A stretch of 64,000 nt of DNA. It comes from Streptomyces sp. 378. Lineage in GTDB: Bacteria > Actinomycetota > Actinomycetes > Streptomycetales > Streptomycetaceae. The stretch spans positions 124,001 through 188,000 of the forward strand of contig NZ_JASKMS010000009.1 of assembly GCF_030124145.1 (NCBI RefSeq). The letters run 5' to 3'. The position numbers were made by a program, and so were the translations under genes. How positions within the stretch are numbered: the first letter of the stretch is position 1; every line of letters begins with the position of its first letter. Below the pieces are notes generated by a model. It was not told the origin of the DNA and did not search any database. It was given only the letters and a program-made list of their open reading frames with translations. Of this stretch, positions 25,885-35,400 are shown in pieces.

Positions 25885-26148
25885 CGATCGAAGCCTTTCC
25901 GCAAGAGCGGCAACAGCGTCCCGCCACCTGTCCCATGTCCCGGGACGCGCATGTCCCAGCAGGTCAGGACTGTATTTATCCCGACATCGGTGAAGCAACC
26001 GGGATCTGGTTGTAGGGCTGCCGTTTCCTGCGCAAACTCGGCATACCGGCTCAGCGGATCACCCCCGAGGGTGAGCGTGCCGGAACTCGTGGCCGTGCCG
26101 ATGGAAGGGCACGGGCCGCTCCGAACCCCTACCGAAAGGATCTTCATC

Positions 26149-26433
26149 ATGCGTGTACGCACCGCACTGTCCGCCTTCGCAGCCATCGCCGTGGTCGGAC
26201 TGGGCAGCCTGGGAGTTGCGGCACCGGCCGTCGCCGCACCCGGCGTGGCGTCCCAGCAGCCGTCCGCCGTGCAGGCCGCCGACGGTCTCGACATCCACCG
26301 CGGCAAGTACATGACCCTGGGCGGCTGCCAGACCGCCGGCCAGCAGGGCATCGACCGTGGTCACTGGGACCAGTACCAGTGCGCCGAGGGCAACATGTGG
26401 CCCTGGAAGTGGAACCTGTGGACCAACCGCTGA
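26149..26433 (+). CDS. Small secreted protein
   Basis: 94 residues beginning with a typical signal peptide (Arg at positions 2 and 4, then a hydrophobic core AFAAIAVVGLGSLGVAAPA and AVAAPG cleavage region). The mature part is about 60 residues. It has two cysteines and a Trp-rich end (HWDQYQC, NMWPWKWNLW). ACCGAAAGGATC precedes the start. Transcription probably ends at the strong hairpin at 26444. No family recognised. It is divergent from the XRE regulator and could be its target. Confidence 0.78.
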   Translation: MRVRTALSAFAAIAVVGLGSLGVAAPAVAAPGVASQQPSAVQAADGLDIHRGKYMTLGGCQTAGQQGIDRGHWDQYQCAEGNMWPWKWNLWTNR

Positions 26434-26443
26434 GGACCTGAAC

Positions 26444-26486
26444 CGCCGGTGTCCTCCTCCGCTCTCGCCGGAGGAGGACACCGGCG
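26444..26486 (+). terminator. Strong hairpin terminator
   Basis: A 17-bp perfect stem (26444-26460 with 26470-26486) around a 9-base loop, starting about ten bases after the secreted-protein stop. There is no T-run, as is usual in Streptomyces. Confidence 0.85.
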
Positions 26487-26720
26487 TCCCAGCCGCCGGA
26501 GCCGTTTCGCTGCCATGGTCGCCGCTTCGCCGGTGTACAGGCACCGTTTCCCCACACCCTGGCAACGCAGCCCGCCCAGACCTGACCACGGGCATCGGAG
26601 CACTTGCCCGGGACGACGCCCCGGCTGTGTGCAAGTCGCGGATGACTGGGTACCTGCGTGCGGCGGCTCGTCGACGACGGGCGTCCGAGTGGTGCGAGTG
26701 TGTGGAGTGGGGAGATCGAG

Positions 26721-28127
26721 GTGCGATGGCGCGACGCGAGGGAGGCGCGGGCTTTTCGAGGGTGTGCGCGGATTCTGGCGGGCCGCTACCGCCTGGACGC
26801 GCTGATCGGTTCGGGTGGCGCCGCTGACGTGTACCGCGGTCTCGACCTGCGGCTGCGGCGGCCGGTCGCTGTGAAGGTCTTCCGCGCCGGTACCGGCTTC
26901 GACACGGAGGAGGCCTTCCACGGCGAGGCTGTGATCCTGGCCCGCTTGCAGCATCCGGGACTGGTGACCGCCTTCGACGCCGGACGTCATGACGGTGACG
27001 CCTTCCTGGTCATGCAGCTGATCGACGGGCAAACCCTGAAAAGCCGCATCGCCGAGGGACCTTTGTCGTGCGAAGCCGCGGCCGCGCTCGGCGCGGCATT
27101 GGCCGATGCTCTGGCGCACGCCCATGAGGCGGGCATCGTCCACCGGGACGTGAAACCGTCCAACATCATTCTGGACTCCTCCGGCCGTCCTCATCTGACG
27201 GACTTCGGCATCTCCCGGCTGCTGGACGCGACCACCCGCACCGCTACCGGCACCCTGACCGGCACGGCGGCCTATCTCTCCCCCGAACAGGTGCTTGGCC
27301 GGCCCGTCGGCCGTCCCGCCGACCTCTACGCCCTCGGCCTGGTCCTCCTCGAATGCGTCACCGGCCGACTCGAATACGACGGCGGCCCCCTGGAGGCCGC
27401 GATAGCGCGCCTCCACCGCCGGCCTGTCCTGCCGGACTTCCTGTCCGACGGCTTCGCCGCCCTCCTGCGGGACATGACCAGCCTGGAAGAACAAGACCGG
27501 CCCACGGCGCGCGACTGCGCCCGAGCCCTGACCCGTCTCGCCGAAACGAGCACGGTGCCCTCGTCCGCCTCCGTGGCCCGGCCCGTTCTCAGCGCTGTTC
27601 CTGCCGCGGTCGCGGATCGCGAGGACAGGACACACCGGAGCTCGCCGCCCGCCGGGAAAGCCGAGGGGGCGCCGCGGCCGGCCCTCATCCGCAGCCGCAT
27701 CCGAACGCGTGGGGCGGCGGCCGCACTGGCCGCCGTCATCGCCGGCGGCCTGGTGGTCACCGACGGCTTCTCGAGCCGCGACGCCACAGGCGAAGCGGCC
27801 CCGTCCGCCCCTGATCCGGTCGCCCCCTCCACCCTCCCGGACACCGCCGTTCACGACGACGACACGCCCTCCGCATCGGCGACCCCGCCCTCGCGCAGCC
27901 CTTCCGTCTCCGCTCAGCCGGTCAAGAATTCCGCGTCCACGCGCAAGGCTCGTCCGGCCTCCGGCGGCCCGAGGCCCGCCCCGCATCCGCCCGGGACCCC
28001 CGGCAGCTCTGGGCAGGCGGCGCCCGGCGCAGCCGCGCACGGCAAAGCAAAGGGCTCCGACCAACCGCCGGGTCTGGCACACAAGGACCGGAAAGGAATG
28101 AAGCCGGCCCATGCCAAGGCCAAGTAG
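26721..28127 (+). CDS. Serine/threonine protein kinase, membrane anchored
   Basis: 468 residues from GTG 26721, chosen because GGGGAG lies 6 bases upstream; an in-frame GTG at 26658 is the alternative. The kinase domain covers roughly residues 20-280: glycine loop LIGSGGAADVYRG, lysine in VAVKVF, catalytic HRDVKPSN and DFGIS. A hydrophobic segment (AAAALAAVIAGGLVVTDG) follows, then a Pro/Ser/Ala-rich tail ending in a basic stretch. There are no PASTA or other sensor domains, so the extracellular tail is probably a wall-spanning region. It stands alone in its transcription unit. Confidence 0.85.
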   Translation: MRWRDAREARAFRGCARILAGRYRLDALIGSGGAADVYRGLDLRLRRPVAVKVFRAGTGFDTEEAFHGEAVILARLQHPGLVTAFDAGRHDGDAFLVMQLIDGQTLKSRIAEGPLSCEAAAALGAALADALAHAHEAGIVHRDVKPSNIILDSSGRPHLTDFGISRLLDATTRTATGTLTGTAAYLSPEQVLGRPVGRPADLYALGLVLLECVTGRLEYDGGPLEAAIARLHRRPVLPDFLSDGFAALLRDMTSLEEQDRPTARDCARALTRLAETSTVPSSASVARPVLSAVPAAVADREDRTHRSSPPAGKAEGAPRPALIRSRIRTRGAAAALAAVIAGGLVVTDGFSSRDATGEAAPSAPDPVAPSTLPDTAVHDDDTPSASATPPSRSPSVSAQPVKNSASTRKARPASGGPRPAPHPPGTPGSSGQAAPGAAAHGKAKGSDQPPGLAHKDRKGMKPAHAKAK

Positions 28128-28326
28128 CGGCAGGAAGCGCCCAGGCGGCGGGCGGGAGCGAGGACGCCGAAGACGTCGTCGCCGGCGAGACCAATCGGTC
28201 CGGCGACCGGAACGCAGCCGGGCGGAAAGTCCTCGTGCCAGGTGCGGAACCAGCGGTGGACCGCACCGCGGAGTCGGGCCCGGGCGGTGACCGCAACGAC
28301 GTCACGTCCCACGTAGCCTCGTTCCC

Positions 28327-29283
28327 ATGCCGGCCTCCCGACTGCACCGCGTCGCCGTCCTGGTACTCGAGGGTGCCAAGCCGCTCGATGTCGGTATCCC
28401 CGCGCAGGTGTTCACGACCCGCGCGAGCATGCCGTACGAGGTGCGGGTGTGCGGGGCGACACCCGGTCTCGTGACCGGCGGCGATGGCCTGTCCTACGCC
28501 GTCGCCCACGGCCTGGACGCGCTGGCGTGGGCCGACATCGTCTTCGTCCCCGGCTACCGGCACCCGGACCGCGAGGACCCGCCGCGCGCCGTCGTGGACG
28601 CACTGATCGCCGCCCATGCGCGGGGCGCGCGGCTCGCCGCCATCTCGACGGGGGCCTTCGCCCTCGCCGCCACGGGCCTGCTCGACGGCAGGCGCGCCAC
28701 GACCCACTGGCACTACACGCGGGCGCTCATGACCAGGCATCCCCTCGTCCAGGTCGACGAGAACGTCCTGTTCGTCGACGAGGGCAGTGTGCTCACCTCG
28801 GCCGGCGCCGCCTCGGGCATCGACCTGTGCCTGCACATCCTGCGCGGCGACCTGGGGGTGGCCGCGTCCAACCACGCGGCGCGCCGCCTGGTGGCGGCCC
28901 CCTATCGCAGCGGCGGCCAGGCGCAGTACGTGCCGCGCAGCGTCCCCGAGCCGGTCGGTGAGCGCTTCGGCGCCACCCGTGAGTGGGCGCTGCACCGACT
29001 CGGCGAGCCCCTTTCCCTCGACGCACTGGCGCAGCAGGCCGGGGTGTCGGCGCGTACCTTCTCCCGGCGCTTCGTCGAGGAGACCGGCTACACCCCGATG
29101 CAGTGGGTGATGCGCGCCCGCATCGACCTGGCCCGCGAACTGCTGGAGCGCTCCGAGCGCAGCGTCGAACAGATCGCCGCCGACGTCGGACTCGGTACCG
29201 GGGCGAACCTGCGCCTGCACTTCCAGCGCATCCTGGGCACCACCCCGAGCGAGTACCGGCGCACCTTCACCCGGGGCGAGTAG
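28327..29283 (+). CDS. GlxA-type transcriptional regulator (DJ-1/PfpI plus AraC)
   Basis: 318 residues. Residues 5-180 form a DJ-1/PfpI-like domain with DIVFVPGYR and a modified elbow AAISTGAFALAATGLL, where the catalytic Cys is replaced by Thr. Residues 210-315 form the double AraC helix-turn-helix (LDALAQQAGVSARTFSRRF and VEQIAADVGLGTGANLRLHF). Such proteins sense metabolites and activate neighbouring catabolic genes. The target here is not obvious; GAPDH follows about 110 bases downstream. Confidence 0.85.
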   Translation: MPASRLHRVAVLVLEGAKPLDVGIPAQVFTTRASMPYEVRVCGATPGLVTGGDGLSYAVAHGLDALAWADIVFVPGYRHPDREDPPRAVVDALIAAHARGARLAAISTGAFALAATGLLDGRRATTHWHYTRALMTRHPLVQVDENVLFVDEGSVLTSAGAASGIDLCLHILRGDLGVAASNHAARRLVAAPYRSGGQAQYVPRSVPEPVGERFGATREWALHRLGEPLSLDALAQQAGVSARTFSRRFVEETGYTPMQWVMRARIDLARELLERSERSVEQIAADVGLGTGANLRLHFQRILGTTPSEYRRTFTRGE

Positions 29284-29394
29284 CACCTGTCGCGAAACCC
29301 TGTGGCGGGATCCTTTTGAACCGTGGCGATCGCGCCACTGTCGGCTGCGTGAGACAGGGGCGAGCCTGGAGGGCGAAGGGAAGGGACATCACTC

Positions 29395-30393
29395 ATGACT
29401 CGCATCGCCATCAACGGATTCGGCCGCATCGGACGCAATGTGCTGCGCGCCCTGCTGGAGCGCGACAGCTCCCTCGAGGTCGTCGCCGTCAACGACCTCA
29501 CCGAGCCCGCCACGCTCGCCCGGCTGCTCGCCTACGACAGCACGGCCGGCCGGCTCGGGCGCCCGGTGACCGTCGAGGGGGATGCCCTCGTCGTCGACGG
29601 CCGTCGGATCACGGTGCTGGCCGAGCGCGAACCGGCTCAACTGCCCTGGGCCGAACTCGGCGTCGACATCGTCCTGGAAGCCACGGGCCGCTTCACCTCG
29701 GCCAAGGCCGCCCGCGCCCATCTCGACGCGGGCGCGAAGAAGGTGCTCGTCAGCGCGCCCTCGGACGGCGCCGACGTCACCCTCGCCTTCGGGGTCAACA
29801 GCGACGCCTACGACCCGGAGCTGCACACGATCGTCTCGAACGCCTCCTGCACCACCAACGCACTCGCCCCGCTGGCCAAGGTGCTCGACGACCTCGCCGG
29901 TATCGAGCACGGGTTCATGACGACGGTGCACGCCTACACGCAGGAGCAGAACCTGCAGGACGGACCGCACCGTGACGCCCGTCGTGCACGGGCCGCCGGC
30001 GTCAACATCGTGCCGACCACGACCGGCGCCGCCAAGGCGATCGGGCTGGTCCTGCCGAACCTCGACGGCAAGCTGTCGGGCGACTCGATCCGCGTACCCG
30101 TGCCGGTCGGCTCGATCGTCGAACTCAACACGACGGTCTCCCGCGAGGTGACCCGCGAGGACGTGCTCGCGGCCTACCGAGCCGCGGCGCAGGGTCCGCT
30201 CGCCGGGATCCTGGAGTACTCCGACGACCCGCTCGTCTCCTCCGACATCGTGGGCAACCCCGCCTCGTCCGTCTTCGATTCGGCTCTCACCCGCGTCGAC
30301 GGCCGCCATGTGAAGGTGGTCGCCTGGTACGACAATGAGTGGGGCTTCTCGAACCGTGTGATCGACACGCTGCAGTTCCTCGCCACCCGCTGA
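29395..30393 (+). CDS. gap: Glyceraldehyde-3-phosphate dehydrogenase
   Basis: 332 residues, full length. The NAD-binding N-terminus is INGFGRIGRNVLRALLE. The catalytic cysteine is near residue 152 in SNASCTTNALAPL. The C-terminal KVVAWYDNEWGFSNRV is diagnostic. It catalyses oxidative phosphorylation of glyceraldehyde 3-phosphate in glycolysis. GAAGGGAAGG precedes ATG 29395. Streptomyces usually carry several paralogues; this one stands apart from a pgk-tpi operon, so it is probably a secondary copy. Confidence 0.93.
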   Translation: MTRIAINGFGRIGRNVLRALLERDSSLEVVAVNDLTEPATLARLLAYDSTAGRLGRPVTVEGDALVVDGRRITVLAEREPAQLPWAELGVDIVLEATGRFTSAKAARAHLDAGAKKVLVSAPSDGADVTLAFGVNSDAYDPELHTIVSNASCTTNALAPLAKVLDDLAGIEHGFMTTVHAYTQEQNLQDGPHRDARRARAAGVNIVPTTTGAAKAIGLVLPNLDGKLSGDSIRVPVPVGSIVELNTTVSREVTREDVLAAYRAAAQGPLAGILEYSDDPLVSSDIVGNPASSVFDSALTRVDGRHVKVVAWYDNEWGFSNRVIDTLQFLATR

Positions 30394-30664
30394 CCGGACG
30401 CCGCCATCGGCATGAGCCGGCGCCGAGATCGCGCCGGATGTCCGACGAACACTCCGGCAGCCGGTCCAGCACGGCCCGGCCCCGCCGCCCGCCTTCCGCG
30501 CCCTGCTGCACCGCGCGTGGGAGGCGGGTTTGACATGAGGTGTGTCGTCGGTCGGATAAGCAGGGTGATCGGGGGTAGAACGGCTTCTGGCTCGTGCAGG
30601 TGCAAGGGCTGGAGCAGGCCCGCGGTGAAGGGCTGCTCCCTGGTTTGAACGAAGGATCGATGGT

Positions 30665-30868
30665 ATGGCCAGCGGCACCGTGAAGTGGTTCAACTCTGAG
30701 AAGGGCTTCGGCTTCATCGCACAGGACGGCGGGGGCCCGGACGTCTTCGCGCACTACTCCGAGATCCAGGGCAACGGGTACCGCGAGCTGACCGAGGGCG
30801 AGCACGTCACCTTCGACATCGGCCAGGGACAGAAGGGGCCGCAGGCGCAGAACATCGTCCGCGGCTGA
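30665..30868 (+). CDS. Cold-shock protein (CspA family)
   Basis: 67 residues with both RNA-binding motifs, [12 protein letters not shown] and DVFAHYSEI. It is an RNA chaperone of the single-domain OB-fold class. The 270-base region upstream lacks a gene and likely contains a long 5' leader, as is common for csp genes. A strong terminator follows at 30887. Confidence 0.95.
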   Translation: MASGTVKWFNSEKGFGFIAQDGGGPDVFAHYSEIQGNGYRELTEGEHVTFDIGQGQKGPQAQNIVRG

Positions 30869-30886
30869 GCGGGCACCACAGGCACC

Positions 30887-30923
30887 GAGTGAGGCGGCCA
30901 CCGATCCGGTGGCCGCCTCACTC
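30887..30923 (+). terminator. Hairpin terminator after cold-shock gene
   Basis: A 16-bp perfect stem (30887-30902 with 30908-30923) around the 5-base loop GATCC, 18 bases after the csp stop codon. No T-run follows. Confidence 0.88.
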
Positions 30924-31096
30924 CGTGCTGCGGTGCTTCTGCGCGGCACGAACACTCACACCCCTCGGTCAGGCCCTGAGCCGCCCAGGTCGTTCCGCCT
31001 GTGACGCACGGCACGGAGGTGGTGCGGGAACGGTGGAATGCGGGCAGCCACCAAATGGTTGGTATATGCATCCGACTGTGAGTCTGTGAGGTACCC

Positions 31097-32419
31097 GTGA
31101 ACCACTCTGCCCCTGAGCAGCCCGCCGACGTCGTCGCCCGCCTGCGCGCCACCTTCCGCACCGGCCGCACCAAGCCGGTGGAATGGCGCACGGCCCAACT
31201 GCGCCGACTGCGCGACATGCTCACGGAGCAGGGCGCGGAGCTGGCCGCCGCCCTCCACGCCGACCTGGGCAAGAGCGCCACCGAGGCCTACCGCACCGAG
31301 ATCGACTTCACCGTCCGCGAGATCGACCACACCCTCGACCACCTCGCCGACTGGCTGCGCCCCGAGCCCGCCCCGTCCCCGGCCCACCTCGGCGCGGACG
31401 TGACGGTCTGGACGCAGTACGACCCCCTCGGTGTCGTCCTCGTCATCGCGCCCTGGAACTACCCGGCCCAGCTGCTGCTCGCCCCGGTCGTCGGCGCCCT
31501 GGCCGCGGGCAACGCGGTGGTCGCCAAGCCGAGCGAGCTCTCCCCGGCCACCTCCGCTGCCCTGGCACGGCTGCTTCCGGCGTACCTCGACGCCGACGCG
31601 GTCGCCGTGGTGGAGGGCGGCGTCCCCGAGACCACGGCCCTGTTGGGCGAGCGTTTCGACCACATCTTCTACACCGGCAACGGCACGGTCGGCCGTATCG
31701 TGCTGCGTGCCGCCGCCGAACACCTCACCCCGGTCACTCTCGAACTCGGCGGCAAGTCACCGGCGTTCGTCGACCGCGGGACCGACCTGGCCGTCGTCGC
31801 GGACCGGCTCGCCCGCGGCAAGTTCCTCAACGCCGGACAGACCTGCGTCGCCCCCGACTACGTGCTGACGGATCCGGAGACCGCGGCGGCTCTGGAGCCG
31901 CTGCTCGCGAACGCGGTGAACGCGCTGTACGGCAGCGACCCGGCCGCCTCCGGCGCCTACGGGCGGATCATCAACGAACGGCACTTCGACCGGCTCGTCG
32001 GCCTGCTCGACTCCGGCCGCACCGTCGTGGGCGGCACGAGTGACCGGACGGCGAAGTACCTCGCGCCCACCGTCCTGGCCGACGTCGACCCCGACGCGCC
32101 CGTCATGCGGGAGGAGATCTTCGGTCCCATCCTGCCGATCGTCACCGTCCCCGGCCTCGACGAGGTGATCGACTTCATCAACGACCGGGACAAGCCGCTC
32201 GCCTTGTACGTCTTCACGGAGTCCGAGGGAACGCGGCGTCGATTCGCCGCCGAGACCTCCTCGGGGGGCTTGGGGTACGGCCTGCCGCTCGCCCATCTCA
32301 CCGTCTCCGACCTGCCCTTCGGCGGCGTGGGGGAGAGTGGCATGGGCAACTACCACGGCCGCTACTCCATCGAGACCTTCAGCCACCGCAAGGCGATCCT
32401 GGACAAGCCGCTGCGCTGA
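31097..32419 (+). CDS. Aldehyde dehydrogenase, class 3 type
   Basis: 440 residues starting at GTG 31097, short like class 3/fatty aldehyde dehydrogenases. The NAD-binding region includes [20 protein letters not shown]. The catalytic glutamate is in TLELGGKSP and the catalytic cysteine is near residue 250 in [11 protein letters not shown]. The C-terminal [15 protein letters not shown] is typical. It oxidises aliphatic or aromatic aldehydes to acids. It is a single-gene unit. Confidence 0.9.
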   Translation: MNHSAPEQPADVVARLRATFRTGRTKPVEWRTAQLRRLRDMLTEQGAELAAALHADLGKSATEAYRTEIDFTVREIDHTLDHLADWLRPEPAPSPAHLGADVTVWTQYDPLGVVLVIAPWNYPAQLLLAPVVGALAAGNAVVAKPSELSPATSAALARLLPAYLDADAVAVVEGGVPETTALLGERFDHIFYTGNGTVGRIVLRAAAEHLTPVTLELGGKSPAFVDRGTDLAVVADRLARGKFLNAGQTCVAPDYVLTDPETAAALEPLLANAVNALYGSDPAASGAYGRIINERHFDRLVGLLDSGRTVVGGTSDRTAKYLAPTVLADVDPDAPVMREEIFGPILPIVTVPGLDEVIDFINDRDKPLALYVFTESEGTRRRFAAETSSGGLGYGLPLAHLTVSDLPFGGVGESGMGNYHGRYSIETFSHRKAILDKPLR

Positions 32420-32442
32420 CGCCCAGACGCTCCCGGCGACGA

Positions 32443-33609
32443 TCAGTGACTCACGCTGCTGGGTGCGGGTGGTGTCCAGCGGTGGGTGCGGGGCACGGTG
32501 CCGGTCACGCCGTAGTCGTGCCTGAGGTGTTCGGGGATGGCGTAGTGCATGACGCGTCCGCGGGTGAGGGAGGACAGTTCCAGGACGGTGGTGAGGTGGC
32601 CGAGGCGGTCCAGTGCCCAGCCGGCGAGCGGTGCGCGGTCCTCGATGGTCTCCAGGATGCCGAGCAGATGGGGGACCGCCTTGACCACGGTGTCCCAGGG
32701 GGTGCGCGGGACTTGGAGCCAGTCGGCACAGGTGTCACCGATCAGGTGACGGATCAGCGCGGAGACGATCGGGTCGAAGAACGTGCCGGGGACGACGTCC
32801 TCGTACAGATCGATCAACTGCCGGGTGAGGTGCGCGCCTTCTTCTGACGGCGCCATGTGCCTGACCATGTACAGGTCGAGGAACTCGCGTGCCTGGTCGA
32901 GGGTTTCGGGGACGGTGTCCTGGTCGACGCCGAGCATCGCGCCGACGACTCGCCAGGCGTAGAAGTAGGCTTCGGCGCCCTCGGTGGACATGTGGATGCC
33001 GAGGCGGTGCAGGGAGTCCAGGACGAGCAGGGAGAAGAACATCTGCCCGCCGATCATGTCCTCCTGACAGATCGGCACGCCCTGCGTGGCGGTGTTCCAG
33101 AGCTTGTCGCGCTTGAGATGGTGGCGGATGGAGGCGTGCAGGAGACGGACCTTCTGGGCGGCCGGGATGAAGCGGCTGCCGGCCTCGAACGCGCCGGGCT
33201 GCATGAGGTAAACGGTGAACTGGCCGGTCTCCGCCATCCGCTTGGAGGGGTACTTCAGCCCGTGCGTGGCCGACAACAGCCGTGCCACGTGCGGGACGAC
33301 GTAGCAGGCCGGCATGGAGGCGAACGACAGCGCGGTGGAGATGTGCACGTTGTTGTCGATGAAGAACAGGCGGGCCTTCTCCATCTCACCCCAGTCCACC
33401 CAGGCCGGCGGGGCGCTGGTGACCTGGAGGTACTCCCGGGCCACGTCGGGCAGCCCGTCGGGCAGGGGAGCACCGGCGGTGGACACGTACCGCATGAGGG
33501 TGTTGAACGTGCCGACCTCACCGCGCTCGAACAAGGTGGCGACGGTGGCGTCGGCGAGTTCGTCACCTGCCTGGCGCAGGGCGTCCATCGACGCCTCGGT
33601 GTAGCTCAT
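32443..33609 (-). CDS. Oxygenase MpaB family (DUF2236) protein
   Basis: 388 residues from ATG 33609, which has AAGGAG seven bases upstream. The sequence fits the MpaB/latex-clearing-protein-like family of heme b oxygenases: an N-terminal helical part, IRHHLKRDKLWN, VPICQEDMIGGQMFFSLLVLD and a C-terminal MPEHLR-like IPEHLRHDYG. Family members oxidatively cleave isoprenoid chains (latex, the mycophenolic acid side chain), although many act on unknown lipids. It lies just downstream of a prenyl synthase gene on the same strand, suggesting an isoprenoid substrate (inferred). Confidence 0.82.
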   Translation of the reverse strand: MSYTEASMDALRQAGDELADATVATLFERGEVGTFNTLMRYVSTAGAPLPDGLPDVAREYLQVTSAPPAWVDWGEMEKARLFFIDNNVHISTALSFASMPACYVVPHVARLLSATHGLKYPSKRMAETGQFTVYLMQPGAFEAGSRFIPAAQKVRLLHASIRHHLKRDKLWNTATQGVPICQEDMIGGQMFFSLLVLDSLHRLGIHMSTEGAEAYFYAWRVVGAMLGVDQDTVPETLDQAREFLDLYMVRHMAPSEEGAHLTRQLIDLYEDVVPGTFFDPIVSALIRHLIGDTCADWLQVPRTPWDTVVKAVPHLLGILETIEDRAPLAGWALDRLGHLTTVLELSSLTRGRVMHYAIPEHLRHDYGVTGTVPRTHRWTPPAPSSVSH

Positions 33610-33698
33610 CACAGGGCTCCTTGGTCGTGCGGGGCGAGGGTGCCGCCGCGGGCATCAGGCGGTGCGGCGCGGTGCGACCGTGCGGTGGCGCGAGGGCG

Positions 33699-34754
33699 TC
33701 AGTGGTGGCGGACCGCCGCCGACTGGGCCAGCGCGGTCAGGGCAGCGGTGGCATGCCCGGGAAGATCCAGGTCGTGCAGGCAGCGGGTGGCCTCTTCGAC
33801 CCGCGCGGTGATCATCTCTTCGATGCGGTCCGGTGCCTTGAGTCGCCGCATCATCGCGCGCACCGCCTCCAGACCGTTTCCGTCGAGGTCGCGTCGGCCC
33901 AGCAGGGCACGCAACTGCTCACGCTCCTCGCCACCGGCGATGCGCCAGGTCTCTGCCAACAGCGCGGTGGGCCGGTGGCCGCGCACATCGTCCAGGTTGG
34001 TCTTGCCGGTGCGTTCCGGATCCCCGAACAGGCCCAGCAGGTCGTCCCTGAGCTGGAAGGCCTCGCCCAGCGGCAAGCCGTAGGCGGAGTATCCCTCCCG
34101 CAGCCGCTCATCGGCGCCGGCCAGGGCGCCGCCGATCAGCAGGGGCTGCTCGACGGTGTACTTGGCGGTCTTGAACCGGATCACCTTCAGCGACGCGGTG
34201 GTGTCCGGGGTGGCTCCGGTGTGCAGGATCTCCAGGCACTCGCCGGCGATCAGCTCGCGGGCCAGCGCCGCCCACAGCGGGCGGGCCCGGCCGAGGTAGG
34301 CGGCCGGCAGGCCGCTGGTGGCGAACAGCTGACCGGCCAGAGACATGAGGAAGTCCCCCACCAGCATCGCCAGCGAGCGGGCCGCGCCGGCCGCCCGTGG
34401 ACGGCGCCGCAGCGCGCTCCGCAGGGCCATGTGCGCGGTGGGGCGGCCGTGGCGCAGCGCACTGTCGTCGATGAGGTCGTCGTGCACGATCGCGGCGGCG
34501 TGCACCAGTTCCATGGATCCCGCAGCCCGCACCAGCGCGTCACTGTCCGGCTGCCCCGCCGCACGCCAGCCCCAGTAGCAGAAGGCCGCCCGCAGCCGTT
34601 TACCGTCCGCCACCGCCTGCTCCACCTGCCGGGCAACGACATCCAGAGCCGGATCGATCGCCGCGAACCGGTCCGCCTCCTGGGCGACGAAGGAGCACAG
34701 CACCTCATCGACGCGCACTTTGAACGCAGCGCCGTCCCAACGTTCAGACACCAT
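33699..34754 (-). CDS. Polyprenyl diphosphate synthase family protein
   Basis: 351 residues. The first aspartate motif is HDDLIDDSALRHGRPTAH and the second is FQLRDDLLGLFGD, with GDFLMSLAGQLF and a KTAKYTVEQPLLIG segment between. It therefore makes linear isoprenyl diphosphates such as farnesyl or geranylgeranyl diphosphate; product length cannot be read reliably. The second motif has Gly at its last position (DDLLG), common in bacterial enzymes. Its start overlaps the end of a small upstream gene by 11 bases, and the MpaB oxygenase gene follows 89 bases later. Confidence 0.88.
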   Translation of the reverse strand: MVSERWDGAAFKVRVDEVLCSFVAQEADRFAAIDPALDVVARQVEQAVADGKRLRAAFCYWGWRAAGQPDSDALVRAAGSMELVHAAAIVHDDLIDDSALRHGRPTAHMALRSALRRRPRAAGAARSLAMLVGDFLMSLAGQLFATSGLPAAYLGRARPLWAALARELIAGECLEILHTGATPDTTASLKVIRFKTAKYTVEQPLLIGGALAGADERLREGYSAYGLPLGEAFQLRDDLLGLFGDPERTGKTNLDDVRGHRPTALLAETWRIAGGEEREQLRALLGRRDLDGNGLEAVRAMMRRLKAPDRIEEMITARVEEATRCLHDLDLPGHATAALTALAQSAAVRHH

Positions 34755-35034
34755 CGCCGGCCCGCCGGGCCTGAGCCTGACGGGCGAGCACCTCCAGATG
34801 GGCCGGGGGCCCGGCCGCGTACCGGTCCAGCGCGAGGCGCCCGCGCGCGATCAGTTCCTGTTCGGCCTCGGCCGCCAGCTCGGCCGTGTCCGAGCGACGC
34901 AGCAGACCCCGCACCGTGCCGAGCGCCGACCCCAGGCTGCTGACGGCCAGCTCGGTGAGGCCCGCCACCAGCAACACCGTGTGCCGTTCCAGGTTTCCTG
35001 GGCGTTCCGCTTCCAGTGCCATGCCTACCCCCAC
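34744..35034 (-). CDS. Small hypothetical protein coupled to the prenyl synthase
   Basis: 96 residues from GTG 35034, which has GGAGG 11 bases upstream; ATG 35022 is an alternative. It overlaps the prenyl synthase start, which supports translation. The sequence is helical and rich in Ala, Leu, Arg and Glu (AELAAEAEQELIARGRLALD), without cysteines or membrane segments. Unknown function. Similar small proteins accompany prenyl synthase genes in Streptomyces isoprenoid loci, but I cannot name the family. Confidence 0.6.
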   Translation of the reverse strand: MGVGMALEAERPGNLERHTVLLVAGLTELAVSSLGSALGTVRGLLRRSDTAELAAEAEQELIARGRLALDRYAAGPPAHLEVLARQAQARRAGDGV

Positions 35035-35400
35035 CCCCAGAGAAACCTCCGGCGCCGGTCCCGCGCCGCATCCCCCAGCGTTCCGTCACACCGGGGGAGA
35101 AGGGGGCGGAACTCACCAATGGGCGATCGCACCGTATGAGTGTGCGGTCGGAACCCCTGGCTCCTGTTCCCTCCCTTCCGTGCTCCCCCGTCTCCGTCAC
35201 CCCTCTGTTCCCGATCTTTCTCGCCATACCGCGTTGTGTCCCCCGTCCCGTGGGATGCACGCTCGGCCACCGGTCGTCGCACGGATGTGTCGCGTCACAG
35301 GGGACCGGCCGTCGGCCTCGGCCTGCCGGGGCCCGGACGAGGCACGGCCGCGTCACGGCATCCGCCAGGGAAGCCTCGCCCGTGTCGAACCCTGCGGGTG
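35035..35400. other. Intergenic region without visible gene
   Basis: 366 bases between two minus-strand units. It must contain the promoter of the prenyl synthase operon. I see no coding pattern, repeat or strong hairpin. Confidence 0.5.
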
